Assembly: GCA_036245525.1 (NCBI GenBank)
Contig: BTPG01000004.1
Coordinates: forward strand, 14,766,047-14,830,046
Source of the DNA: Semisulcospira habei
Lineage: Eukaryota; Mollusca; Gastropoda; Semisulcospiridae
Reading direction: 5' to 3'
Length of the DNA stretch: 64,000 nucleotides
How positions within the stretch are numbered: the stretch's first letter is position 1; every line of letters begins with the position of its first letter. Of the stretch, positions 36,772 through 46,128 are shown piece after piece. The translations under genes were made by a program, and so were the position numbers. The notes beneath the pieces were generated by a model. It was not told the DNA's origin and did not search any database. It saw only the letters and a program-made list of their open reading frames with translations.

Positions 36772-36879
36772 AACAAAAGTTCGAGCCCACGACTATACAA
36801 CAAAAGTTCGAGCCCACGACTAGGCAACAAAAGTACGAGCCCACGACTAGACAACAAAAGTTCGAGCCCACCACGTACG
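36772..36879 (+). repeat. Four 27-bp repeats in the leader
   Basis: Four tandem 27-bp units lie in a frame that stays open from the primer site to a stop at 36931-36933 and encodes NKSSSPRL-type nonamers in a Lys/Arg-rich context. No ATG starts this frame, so its coding status is unclear. Confidence 0.8.
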
Positions 36880-36925
36880 TCCGCGACTCATCCAAAAGGC
36901 CAGCATCAGCCTAAGGGATCACGGG

Positions 36926-36931
36926 GTAAGT
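36926..36931 (+). promoter_or_regulatory. Candidate splice donor in the leader
   Basis: GGG followed by GTAAGT, a near-ideal 5' splice site, lies 93 bp before the gag ATG. Spliced out with an acceptor before env, it would remove gag and pol. Confidence 0.55.
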
Positions 36932-37018
36932 GACCTTACTATTTGCCATTGCTGAGTCTTGAAGAGGGGGCCAGACTATTTAGCTGGGCTGTATAGTGTT
37001 ATATTTAGCAGAGCCAAA

Positions 37019-37897
37019 ATGGCAGAGGAGGTATTCAGGATTTTAGGTGAAAAGGTGGAGGAGATGAGCCAGGCAATAAATGCTCAAAGCGTAGGACAAA
37101 TGATAGGAACCTTTGATGGAAACCCCAACAAATTCAGGGAGTGGGTTAAAGAGATAGATAAATACGCCATATTGACGAACACCCTGCAGAGACGCCCCGT
37201 CATTGCCTACCAATACAGTGTAGGGGTGGTCGGTGACTTTATACAAAGGTTCTTACAAACAGAGGAAGCAGGGGACTGGAATGAGCTTAAAAGGCAGCTA
37301 ACAGTGAGGTTCGGCGAAATTGCTGACGAAAACCATGCGTTCGCATTGTTACAAAGGGTAAGGCAAGGATCTACAGAGAGTGTACCTGTCTATGCGGAAC
37401 GTCTAATGACCCTGGCCGGCGAAGCCTTCCCGGGTCAGATGGGCGCAGCCATAGTGCAGAGACAACTAACAAACTTTTTTGTTGACGGGCTAACACACGA
37501 TTCTCTAAAAATGAAAGTCCTACGGGACAATGCTAACACGCTAGATAGGGCAGTACAAGTGGCAATGCAAGAAGAAAACCTTCGCCATCGATTCGAACTA
37601 CGAGCGAGAGATAACCAACCAGCTAGCCCACCAAGGCCAGTAGTTAGGGAAAGGCAGAGGCCACCGGTTAGGGAAAGAGAGGAGGCCATGGAGGTAGACC
37701 ACGCCCGCCACCGGGGGTGTTTTAAGTGTGGGAAAATGGGGCATCAGGCACGAAACTGTCGGTCAATAAACGCAGTAGAACAACGTCAGTCCATCCAATG
37801 TTGGAAATGTGGAGAGAGGGGCCACATCCAACGGGAATGCAGGAAGGGCAATGGGCGGTCACAAGGCAGACAAAGGTTTGGTAGACAGGAAAACTAA
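37019..37897 (+). CDS. gag: Gag polyprotein
   Basis: Structural protein that forms the particle and binds the RNA. I start it at ATG 37019 (context AAAATGG); the frame is open upstream only from a TTG. The product is 292 residues. Residues about 30-200 carry a retrotransposon Gag-type helical region (FDGNPNKFREWV, then DWNELKRQLTVRFG). Two CCHC zinc knuckles follow at residues 234-247 (CFKCGKMGHQARNC) and 261-274 (CWKCGERGHIQREC), both with complete metal ligands. The pol frame lies -1 to gag and overlaps it only at 37885-37894; GGAAAAC at 37888-37894 is a weak slippery-site candidate. No breaks seen. Confidence 0.9.
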   Translation: MAEEVFRILGEKVEEMSQAINAQSVGQMIGTFDGNPNKFREWVKEIDKYAILTNTLQRRPVIAYQYSVGVVGDFIQRFLQTEEAGDWNELKRQLTVRFGEIADENHAFALLQRVRQGSTESVPVYAERLMTLAGEAFPGQMGAAIVQRQLTNFFVDGLTHDSLKMKVLRDNANTLDRAVQVAMQEENLRHRFELRARDNQPASPPRPVVRERQRPPVREREEAMEVDHARHRGCFKCGKMGHQARNCRSINAVEQRQSIQCWKCGERGHIQRECRKGNGRSQGRQRFGRQEN

Positions 37898-39150
37898 AGG
37901 GTTCTGCGGCACACGAGGCCGTTACGCAGAACCGGGACAGTAGCAAGAGTCAGTTATTTAGTATTAACGTAGCAGGTAGTCCAAAATGCATAGTGTTTAG
38001 AATTGGAAAGCAAAGATTTCGTAGTCTGATCGACACGGGAGCCGAGGTGTCTTTGATTAGTAAGGGGGCTTACGATAAACTTAGTCATAAGCCAAAGTTA
38101 GGAAAGGGGGATGTTTCGCTACAGTCAGTCAGTGGAGAAGCTCTACAAGTTTTGGGGAGTTCAGAAATAGAATTTACGGTAGCGGGGCAAAAGTTTAAAC
38201 ATAAATTCTACGTGGTATCGGGGCTCAACAGGAATTTTATTTTGGGGAATGACTGGTTAGATAAAAACGGGGTAAGGATTTATTTTGATTTAAAGAAACT
38301 CAGAGTCGGGAGTGTGTATGTGCCCTATGAACAGGACATTCACATTTCGTCTTTAGTCAGAGTGACTAAGACGAAGGTGATAAAACCGCAGACAGCAGAG
38401 ATACTCCAGGTACGGATGAAGAATGCTCCGTACTTTACAAAAGAGACACTCTTAGAGATTTCTGAAACGGACCAGGGATTCATAGCCCAGGAACCGGGAC
38501 TGTTAATAACAAACACTGTAGTCAAACAAAATAATAGCCAGACGTACCACATACTGATAGTTAACAACACAAACAAGACGTATAGAGTTAGAAGGGGTTG
38601 TGTTGTAGGGAAGGTAACGACAGTACAGGAAGTACATGAAGTACAGATGGGTTCAGTGGATCGGCAGGTATCGGCAGTCGACTTGACGGAAGTAACTGCG
38701 CCGGAAAGGATGAAAGGGATAGTGTCAGAGCTCATAACAAACAATCAAGACTTGTTTGCGAGTAGCGACCTTGATTTAGGGGCGACTGACACTGTCACCA
38801 TGAAACTGGATACCGGGGATCATCCCCCAATTCGAATAAAACCCTATAGAGTCCCGCTTCAAGATAGAGAGGTTGTAGACAAAGCTTTAGAAGAGATGTT
38901 ACAGGCAGGGGTGATAAGACGCTCTCAGTCACCGTGGTCATTTAGTTTAGTGATAGTATCCAAGAAGGATGGCTCAAAGCGCTTGTGTGTGGACTTTCGA
39001 AAGTTGAACGAGGTAACCAAGAAAACTTCATACCCACTACCACTCATAGACGATATTCTGTCACTGCTGGGGAAGGCCAAATACTTTACCAGTCTGGACC
39101 TTAAGTCGGGATACTGGCAGGTCAAAATGGCTGACCAGGAAAGCAGGTAA
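37885..39150 (+). pseudogene. pol: Pol part 1: protease and N-terminal RT
   Basis: Open frame, -1 to gag, opening after a TAG at 37882-37884. The aspartic protease has its active site LIDTGAEVSLI, with Asp at 38032-38034, in the first 60 residues. RT begins at about 38820 (VVDKALEEMLQAGVIRRSQS, VIVSKKDGSKRLCVDFRKLN) and reaches the first catalytic region (SLDLKSGYWQV). A one-base frame change near 39137-39147 then leads into TAA TAG, before the YxDD motif. By frame arithmetic this copy carries one extra base here. Whether this is a real mutation or a consensus error cannot be told from the sequence. Confidence 0.85.
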
Positions 39151-41143
39151 TAGAGTAGCGTTTGCATGTCACAAGGGGTTATTTGAATTTACAAAAATGC
39201 CCTTTGGTTTAGTCGGCGCCCCTGGACTGTTCATGATGCTTATGAACATCGTCCTCGCTGGGTTAGAGAGCTATGCTTGTGCCTATCTCGATGACATTTT
39301 GGTCTTCTCCGAAACAACAGAAGACCATCTGTGTCACCTTCAGACAGTTTTTGATCGATTAAGACAACATGACCTAAAGCTCAAACTAGGAAAATGTCAG
39401 TTCTTTGAGGAAGAAACTAAGTATTTAGGGTTTGTTATTAGTAGTCAGGGGATAAAGCCAGATGAGGAAAAAGTAAAAGTCATTCGTGCTATGGCAGCTC
39501 CGACCTGTGTCAGGGAGTGCCGTTCATTCATTGGCATGATTGGTTTCTACCGGAAGATGATACCTAACTTCTCGCAGATGGCTGAACCAATCATAGCGCT
39601 AACGCGCAAGTATGCTAGATTCAGTTGGTCAGAAGAATGCCAAAAAGCGTTTGATTTAATGAAGGAAACATTAGCTGTAGCACCAGTGTTAGCCTATCCA
39701 GACACAAGGCGTCCGTACATCCTATATACAGATGCCAGCGACACATGTGTGGGGGCATGTCTCGCGCAAGCCTGTGATGAGGAGTCAGACATTTCCCCAG
39801 GTATAAGGGTGGAGAGACCCATCTATTTCTTATCTCATAAACTTAGTGCTAGTCAAAGGAAATGGTCAACCATAGAGAAAGAGGCATTTGCAATCCATTA
39901 TGCGCTGCAAAAGTTGAATCATTATTTACACAACGCAGAGTTTGTCATCCGCACGGATCACATGCCTCTGAAGTATTTACTGAATTCACCAATGCAGAAC
40001 AAGAAGGTGCAGATGTGGGCCCTCGGTATTTCGGGATATAACTGTTCAATTGAATATATCCCCGGTCCCCAAAATGTATTGGCAGACTTGCTATCTAGAA
40101 TGCCGGGAGGTAAGCAGGTGTTAGAACAGGAGGAAGAAGAGGAGACAACTAGGGAGGTTAACGACAACGCTTTTGTCATCGGAGTAATAAACTCCAACCA
40201 ATTCGTACCCAAACAGTTCGCTAGCTGTGCAGTAAGGACAGGGTGTGACGAAGAGCTGGAAAAAGTAGATCTACCGGGGTTTGACATTATTGAGGAACAG
40301 GAAAAGGATCCTGAAATAGTACGCCTCAAGGATTTGTTAGTTAACGAGCAAGGGACCATAACGGTCAATAGAAGATACATGCTGATAGAGGACGTGTTGT
40401 ACTTTTTGTCTCATCCTGATGATGAACCAGTAGCCAGATTGTATGTTCCGTCTCACTTGGTAGAGTACGTAGTCAGACAGTACCATGACGATAATGGTCA
40501 TTTAGGGATCGACAAGACTCATGATACAGTCAGTAGAAAGTATTATTGGCCTAACATGTACAAACAGTTGTATGAATATATTAGTGGATGTGTCGTTTGT
40601 CAGACCAGAATGTTACAGAAGAAAAAGGCACCCGTTCGGGAAATGGATACTCCACCATATCCATTCGCAAAATTGTCTTTGGACTTGGCAGGTCCGTTTG
40701 ACCGCTCTCTCAGCGGAAATCGCTATGTCATAGCGTTTATCTGTCATATGACAGGTTGGGTAGAGGCATTCCCCGTGCCAGACAAAACGCCGCAGTCGGT
40801 GGTGCAGCTGCTGGTAGAGGAAATCCTACCCAGACATGGCTGCCCATTGCAGATAGTCTCGGACAACGGGTCAGAAAATGTAAACAAGGTCATGGCAGAA
40901 ACACTAGCAGAACTGAACATAGATCATGTCACGACCAGTCTTTATCACCCACAGTCCAATGCTAAGGTCGAGCGTTTTCATAGAACTTTTAACGACATTC
41001 TGTCCAAAAAGATACAAGAGGAGTTTTCGACATGGGACGTGCATATTAACCAGGTACTAGCAGCCTATAGGGTCTGTGTTTCAGAAACTACGCAGGAATC
41101 CCCTTTTTTTTACTATACGGTCGCGATCCAGTGCTACCGTTAG
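39146..41143 (+). pseudogene. pol: Pol part 2: RT, RNase H and integrase core
   Basis: Continues RT in the next frame (MPFGLVGAPGLF; catalytic YLDD with Asp codons at 39290-39295). RNase H follows: YTDASDTCVGACLAQ, EKEAFAIHYAL, RTDHMPLKYLL and a final ADLLSR. Integrase has an HHCC zinc region (two His near 40480-40500, CVVC at 40589-40600) and the catalytic triad D (40682), D (40862), E (40970), a D-59-D-35-E spacing. The frame ends prematurely just after an 8-T run at 41104-41111, where one base appears to be missing relative to the next frame. All catalytic residues I can place are present. Confidence 0.88.
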
Positions 41144-41868
41144 ATAATATCCTGAGACCCCGAAGAAAATACGCTGGGGAAGATTTTCACAAGATAGCGC
41201 TTGAACAGCAACACAAGGCCTTCACACAGGTGTATCGGCGAATGAAGAAAGCACAGAAGAAAGGGGCTAAATATGCCAATAGAGATGTACCGCCTGTCGA
41301 GATTAAGGTCGGTGATCCAGTATACCTTCGTAATCACCGAAGACGCAATAAACTAGACAGTAAGTGGAAGTCGCACTATCGAGTAGTAGAGCAATTGTCA
41401 CCTGTCACGTTCAGAGTAAGACATCAACTTGATGGTACTGAAGTCAGATCCCATGCCGAACATTTGCGGCTAGCCAAGATTAATGACTGGCCGGTCCCAA
41501 AACCCAGGGGAAGAACATTACGTAAAGCCACCCAGGCTGTAGTCCCAGAGTCATCCAGTAGCGACAGTGAAGACGAAGTAGGGTTAGAAAACGCACGAGA
41601 CAGACTGACTAGGGGAGTACGAAAAGAGCGCGAGCATTCTTCATCCGAGGAGGACATTCCGTTGATGGAATTACGAAAGCGCCTGAAAACAAAAGAGAGA
41701 AGGTCTCTCGCAGCAGTAAAAGTTAGTTGTAATAAGGGCACATCAGACAGTTCTGATGATGTGGAAATCGATGAGGATCGTTCGATTCAGCCGAGTTTAC
41801 AGACTAACGGGGTTAGGGAATTACTTGAAGCGATACTGACTCTTCTGCCACAGAAGGCTTCAAATTAG
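41112..41868 (+). pseudogene. pol: Pol part 3: integrase C-terminal domain
   Basis: In the frame after the T run the integrase resumes (DPVLPLDNILRP). A GPY/F-like module follows (KVGDPVYLRN, KWKSHYRVVEQLSPVTF, with SHY in place of GPY), then an acidic, Ser-rich tail with SSSSDSEDE and SSEEDIP. The last 100 residues look disordered. The frame stops at 41868, 133 bp before the env ATG. Confidence 0.8.
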
Positions 41869-41980
41869 AAATGCGACTCTCAGGCGGTATCTGAGAGAGG
41901 ACTTATTGTAAATATGTAAATCATGGCACATGATTTGGGTTATTGTCAGAGACAATGGTATGTAAGTCTCTGGTGGTATC

Positions 41981-41993
41981 TTGTTTGTTGCAG
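41981..41993 (+). promoter_or_regulatory. Candidate splice acceptor before env
   Basis: TTGTTTGTTGCAG, a pyrimidine-rich tract ending in CAG, lies 8 nt before the env ATG. With the leader donor it would make a subgenomic env RNA, as is known for errantiviruses. Confidence 0.5.
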
Positions 41994-42001
41994 ACAACAA
42001 G

Positions 42002-43975
42002 ATGATGAAGCTTTTTCTGAGTCTGATAGTTTTGGGGCTAGTACAGGGCTTAAATATCAATCACAACGTCGTATTTCAGAAACTCGATGAGGTTACTACG
42101 ACTAGGTCGCGATGGTTGGTAACTTTTGTCATTGACTTACAGCCATACCATAACGCAATCAATAAGATCTATAGAGATGTGAAAAATGTCACTGACAACA
42201 CTTGGAATGTCATTTCGCATTATTTTGAGGAAAGGAAGCAGTTCGTAAAGAACTTCGCGCAACTAGGGCAAGAATTAAAAATAGTTATGGATACCTATAA
42301 TGGAATATCTGAGTCCTTTGCGGAATACAATACGCTGTATGGACGAAGGAGGAGATCACTAATTCCGTTTGTAGGTAGTGCCCTCAATTTCCTTTTCGGT
42401 ACTGTTTCTGAATCGGATTTGAGAGCCGTGCAAGACAATGTACAAGTTCTAGCAAATAATCAACAAGAGTTGGCACATGTAGTGGACGAAAGTCTGACCA
42501 TAATTAATGCATCACGTGTCGAGATTTCGGAAAACAGACACACGCTTAATCAGTTAATGGAAGGTGTGACGCAACTCGATCAAAAGTTAAGTAACATAAC
42601 GCAGGAAATGCAAAAGCAGGTCTACGAGTTAGAAACGTTTATTTCAACGTATCTCCAAATTGATTTGGTCATTGAAGAGGTCAAACAAATGATTCAACGC
42701 CTGACGATATATTTTGAACATCTTCAACTTCAGTTGAACATGTTATCTCTCGGCCGTTTGGCTCCAAGTACGATCACTCCGCATAACCTTCGAAAATTGT
42801 TAACGGAGGTTGAATTACGATTAGAGTCTCCCCTACACCTACCTGGGGATCCCAAGAAAGAGTTATGGAAATTTTATCAATTTCTTACTTGTACAACGAT
42901 TTTGGAAAATTCACGAATTCTAGTAATTGTACCTATACCACTGCTCGATTTTAATGAGAAATTTGAAATTTATAAGGTACACAACTTGCCAGTACCATTA
43001 GTAACAGGAGATTCAAGTCGGCCTGTGCCAGAATCTATGACGGCCCAGTATGACTTGGAATCGACTACGATAGCAGTAGATGCGCAACGCACGCGGTTCG
43101 CGTTCCTCACGGAGGCTGAACTTGAAGCCTGTTCCAAACCTCTGATAGGATTCTGCGCCATTAGAAGTGCAATATACCCTATGAATATTATTCAGTTCTG
43201 TATTACGGCTCTATTCTTAAATAATACAGACGTAATTGCAACGCACTGTCAAACAAAGGTCAAATTAGGTACAGTGTTACCTATGGCAAGGTACATAATG
43301 GATGGGATCTGGGTTATTAGTACCCACAGCCCGTTAAAGGTCAGTATTAGCTGTCATGGTAAAGGGGTCACGTACCAACAGGTCAACCCACCTTTATCGC
43401 TCATTCGTCTCAGGGAGTCGTGTACAGCTACTAGTGATAGATTGATGTTAACACCATACTATCAACAAGAGAGCCAGTACCAGGTAGAAGACAGCTTGGT
43501 AGGATGGCTCGAAAATTATGCGTTTTCAAATATAACGCTATGGCAACCATTTTATAATGCCTTACCAACTTATGACCCCATCTCTCTGCCAAAAGAGTTA
43601 GGGGAAATCAAGGAAATGCCAATGGACCATTTGATTGCTCGCCTTCGGAGCATGCGATTTGCGACACCAGAGCAAGGGTGGGCATGGTGGATATATGTTG
43701 TCATTGGATTAATAGTAGTGACTGTCATACTAATTATAGTCGGGATTGGGTATAGACGTTATAAAGGAAAAACTAGCTCGTGGTTTGGCCCCATACTATC
43801 AAGACTCGGGAAGGGTAAACGTAGGGTCACGGAGCCTACGTTGACTTCGGCGGCTGTGAATTCAGCGGACGTGCATGACGTCAAAAGAGTGAAGGACTCT
43901 ACGCCGATGCTGGAGGACGGAGTACGGTTACTCCCAGACTCGAACATTGTGAAATTTTACCCGTCGCTAGGGTGA
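42002..43975 (+). CDS. env: Envelope-like glycoprotein (F-protein type)
   Basis: Putative membrane fusion protein, 657 residues from ATG 42002 (a second ATG follows at once). A hydrophobic signal-peptide-like start (LFLSLIVLGLVQG) is followed by an ectodomain. RRRR at residues 115-118 is a furin-type site, and the next residues (SLIPFVGSALNFLFG) look like a fusion peptide. A heptad-rich, Asn/Gln-rich stretch follows (about 135-240), with several N-glycosylation sequons (NIT, NAS). A Trp-rich pre-anchor and a membrane segment (WIYVVIGLIVVTVILIIVG) lie at about 560-583, with a basic, Ser-rich tail of about 70 residues. The layout matches errantivirus and baculovirus F-type envelopes. The frame is unbroken, unlike pol. 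Function is inferred. Confidence 0.85.
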   Translation: MMKLFLSLIVLGLVQGLNINHNVVFQKLDEVTTTRSRWLVTFVIDLQPYHNAINKIYRDVKNVTDNTWNVISHYFEERKQFVKNFAQLGQELKIVMDTYNGISESFAEYNTLYGRRRRSLIPFVGSALNFLFGTVSESDLRAVQDNVQVLANNQQELAHVVDESLTIINASRVEISENRHTLNQLMEGVTQLDQKLSNITQEMQKQVYELETFISTYLQIDLVIEEVKQMIQRLTIYFEHLQLQLNMLSLGRLAPSTITPHNLRKLLTEVELRLESPLHLPGDPKKELWKFYQFLTCTTILENSRILVIVPIPLLDFNEKFEIYKVHNLPVPLVTGDSSRPVPESMTAQYDLESTTIAVDAQRTRFAFLTEAELEACSKPLIGFCAIRSAIYPMNIIQFCITALFLNNTDVIATHCQTKVKLGTVLPMARYIMDGIWVISTHSPLKVSISCHGKGVTYQQVNPPLSLIRLRESCTATSDRLMLTPYYQQESQYQVEDSLVGWLENYAFSNITLWQPFYNALPTYDPISLPKELGEIKEMPMDHLIARLRSMRFATPEQGWAWWIYVVIGLIVVTVILIIVGIGYRRYKGKTSSWFGPILSRLGKGKRRVTEPTLTSAAVNSADVHDVKRVKDSTPMLEDGVRLLPDSNIVKFYPSLG

Positions 43976-44338
43976 AGAAGAACTATGATTTGGATGTGGA
44001 CGCTCAGTGGCGTAATGTCGCCGGACAATTAGTTGTATTATTATGTTTTAATTAGAGTGACTATATCCTATTTTGATACATCAGTTTATAAAAGAATAAG
44101 TTGTACGTGCATGACGTCAAAAGAGTGAAGGACTCTACGCCGATGCTGGAGGACGGAGTACAGTTACTCCCAGACTCGAACATTGTGAAATTTTACCCGT
44201 CGCTAGGGTGAAGAAGAACTATGATTTGGATGTGGACACTCATTGGCGCAATGTCGCCGGACAATTAGTTGTATTTATGTTTTAATCAGAGTGACTATAT
44301 CCTATTTGATACATCATTTTATAAAAGAATAAGTTGTA
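43870..44338 (+). repeat. Tandem duplication of the env 3' end
   Basis: Two near-identical copies of about 236 bp (43870-44105 and 44106-44338) cover the last 34 codons of env, its stop and the following non-coding DNA. The second copy lies outside the gene. The copies differ by a few substitutions and short deletions. Confidence 0.9.
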
Positions 44339-44401
44339 TGTGCAGAATTATTATTATGGTTAATTGTGGGAAGTTAATGTATTATGAATGATTATGTAAT
44401 G

Positions 44402-44445
44402 AAAAAAAACCCGAATCTTATGAATTAAGATTCCTTTTTTTTTCT
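44402..44445. repeat. A/T stem-loop before the polypurine tract
   Basis: An A-run plus GAATCTTA pairs with TTAAGATTC plus a T-run around a short loop. Confidence 0.6.
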
Positions 44446-44450
44446 GGTAA

Positions 44451-44462
44451 GATGGGGAGGAA
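44451..44462 (+). promoter_or_regulatory. Polypurine tract
   Basis: GATGGGGAGGAA directly abuts the 3' LTR, as expected for the plus-strand DNA primer. Confidence 0.75.
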
Positions 44463-45019
44463 TGTTACACTATAAGTGTTAACGTCCTAACGTACCCTGA
44501 AAGTGTTAACGGCCAAGGGGCACGATCGGGCAATGACGCAGGTTCCCATGTTGTGAATTTGTGAGCGTGCATCATTGACCATGGACCACACTGCCGGGGG
44601 CGTAAAGTACTGAATAAGTAAGGCCAAGATCGAGAAATATACCTTGTTAACGACGTGATAGGTACGGCCTGAAGGAAGATCGTGTTTTGTAAAATTTAAT
44701 GGGTGACAGTAAACCACCCTTTTGACAGATTGGGGGCCAGAAGCGATGTTTGTAATAACAAGGCCGGGTTCCCCAAATGGGTATATATATTGTGGAGAGC
44801 TCAGAACGGGGGAGAGGAGAGAACAAGAGCTCAGGAGAAGAAGAGCTCTGACGAGAGCTCAGGACAGAAAGCTCCGATTGTTGATTTCGCTACTAGATTG
44901 GTCCTGCCCAATCTAGTAAGGAGAACCATGTACCTGAAATAAAAGAATCTTCTGGAAACTCACTCTTGTCTGGCTGCGTCTTCCACCATACACTCCTTGC
45001 GTTTGGCTGTAGGGTAACA
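44463..45019 (+). repeat. 3' LTR
   Basis: 557 bp, the same borders as the 5' LTR, with three substitutions. AATAAA at 44938-44943. Confidence 0.95.
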
Positions 45020-45827
45020 CTTGCTTTTAGTCTGGCTGACCAGATTTGTACCCTTCCCGCCGTGAGATGGCCTTAGTGCCTGCTCGGCGTTAAACCCAAA
45101 TAACTAACTAATCCATTTTCGTACTTAAATTCGTTCTAGGGTGGATAGGATGGCGCCCTAACTACTCCACCCATCCCACCCCACCCCACATCAATAACTG
45201 AAATATTGCATTTTTAAATTGCATTTATCAAACTGAACGGCCCAAACCCCACCCCTTTCAAAGTCAAGGTCAAAGATCACAGCTCAGGTTCGAAGTTCAG
45301 ACTCATGACTACCAGTAAGACAAGAAATAAATGAACAACCATACTAAACATAGCTCACAGTGCCGGTAAACAGGGTGTTGTCAGATGCAAAGCATGCAAA
45401 AACACCTAAAAAAACTGCAAACGCAGCGATTTTTTGGACATTTTTTTAATTGTTCATTTTTTTTTTTAGTTTTCCAACCGCAAACGTCCAAACTCAAAGA
45501 TATGGTTACATTAAACCAGTTTCCGGTCAATGTCACAAATGGCTCAGGTTTCAAGTTCAGACTCAGAGCCGGGGTAAAGGGCAGCGAAAGACGAGACGTC
45601 AGTTTACGAGACGAGACGAGATGACGAGACCAGACAGACAGTACGAGACGAGACTGCAGATGACATGAAAAGAGGCAAGGCCAGACAAAAAACAAAACAT
45701 AAAACAAAAGTCCCTCTAACACATGACGTGCACTGGTTTTTTCCCCCGATTTGCTGCCGCTTGTCAGGGGTAGCGAATGGAGACAGTCAACCAGTGTGGA
45801 CAAGAGGATGTGGGAGAGGCGACTGAC

Positions 45828-46128
45828 CTGCCAGCCTTGGTGACGATCATCTCGGTGCCCAGCTCGTTAAACTCTTTTCACGGTGCCTTCATCTCGAGCT
45901 GGGCGAACACGTTCATCATTTTGGGATGAAGAGGCTTCTTCGGGCCGTCACTCTTGCAAGGCAGGGGTGATAACCGGCCTCCGACTTGCTGTCAGAGTTG
46001 TGTCACATGTCGGACTGGGCGTCCTGAAAGTTGGAGTTGTCGGTCGTGTCATGTTTGGGGGTGTCGGTGTCCCCGGTGGCGCCGTGTTTGCGGTGGCATG
46101 ATGGAAGTTCAGACAGGCAAAGGGTCGA
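45828..46128 (-). pseudogene. T-box exon copy 14, nonsense mutation
   Basis: Carries the same Leu-to-Pro and Trp-to-stop changes as copy 3, plus Asp to Asn. Donor GTCAGT. The site of the 13062 LINE is empty. Confidence 0.8.

Larger units (their letters stand above)
36030..45019 (+). mobile_element. Ty3/mdg4-type LTR element with envelope (errantivirus-like)
   Basis: An 8,990-bp element with TGTTAC..GTAACA ends and CTTG flanking both sides (36026-36029, 45020-45023), inserted in a SINE-like copy. Order: 5' LTR, primer site, leader, gag, protease-RT-RNase H-integrase, envelope-like gene, polypurine tract, 3' LTR. The pol domain order (integrase after RNase H) places it in Ty3/Gypsy (Metaviridae). 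The envelope is of the errantivirus and baculovirus F-protein kind, by its furin site, adjacent hydrophobic segment and C-terminal anchor. The LTRs differ at 3 of 557 sites, so insertion is recent. Two frame changes in pol mean this copy, as read, cannot make a full Pol. Confidence 0.9.

Noticed and set aside
36697..36933. Leader frame as a separate accessory gene
   Set aside because: The listed start is GTG and no ATG exists in the frame; kept only as an observation.
37885..37894. Programmed -1 frameshift site between gag and pol (GGAAAAC)
   Set aside because: The overlap is only 10 nt and the first triplet does not fit a standard slippery heptamer. The frame relation is real but the mechanism is not shown.
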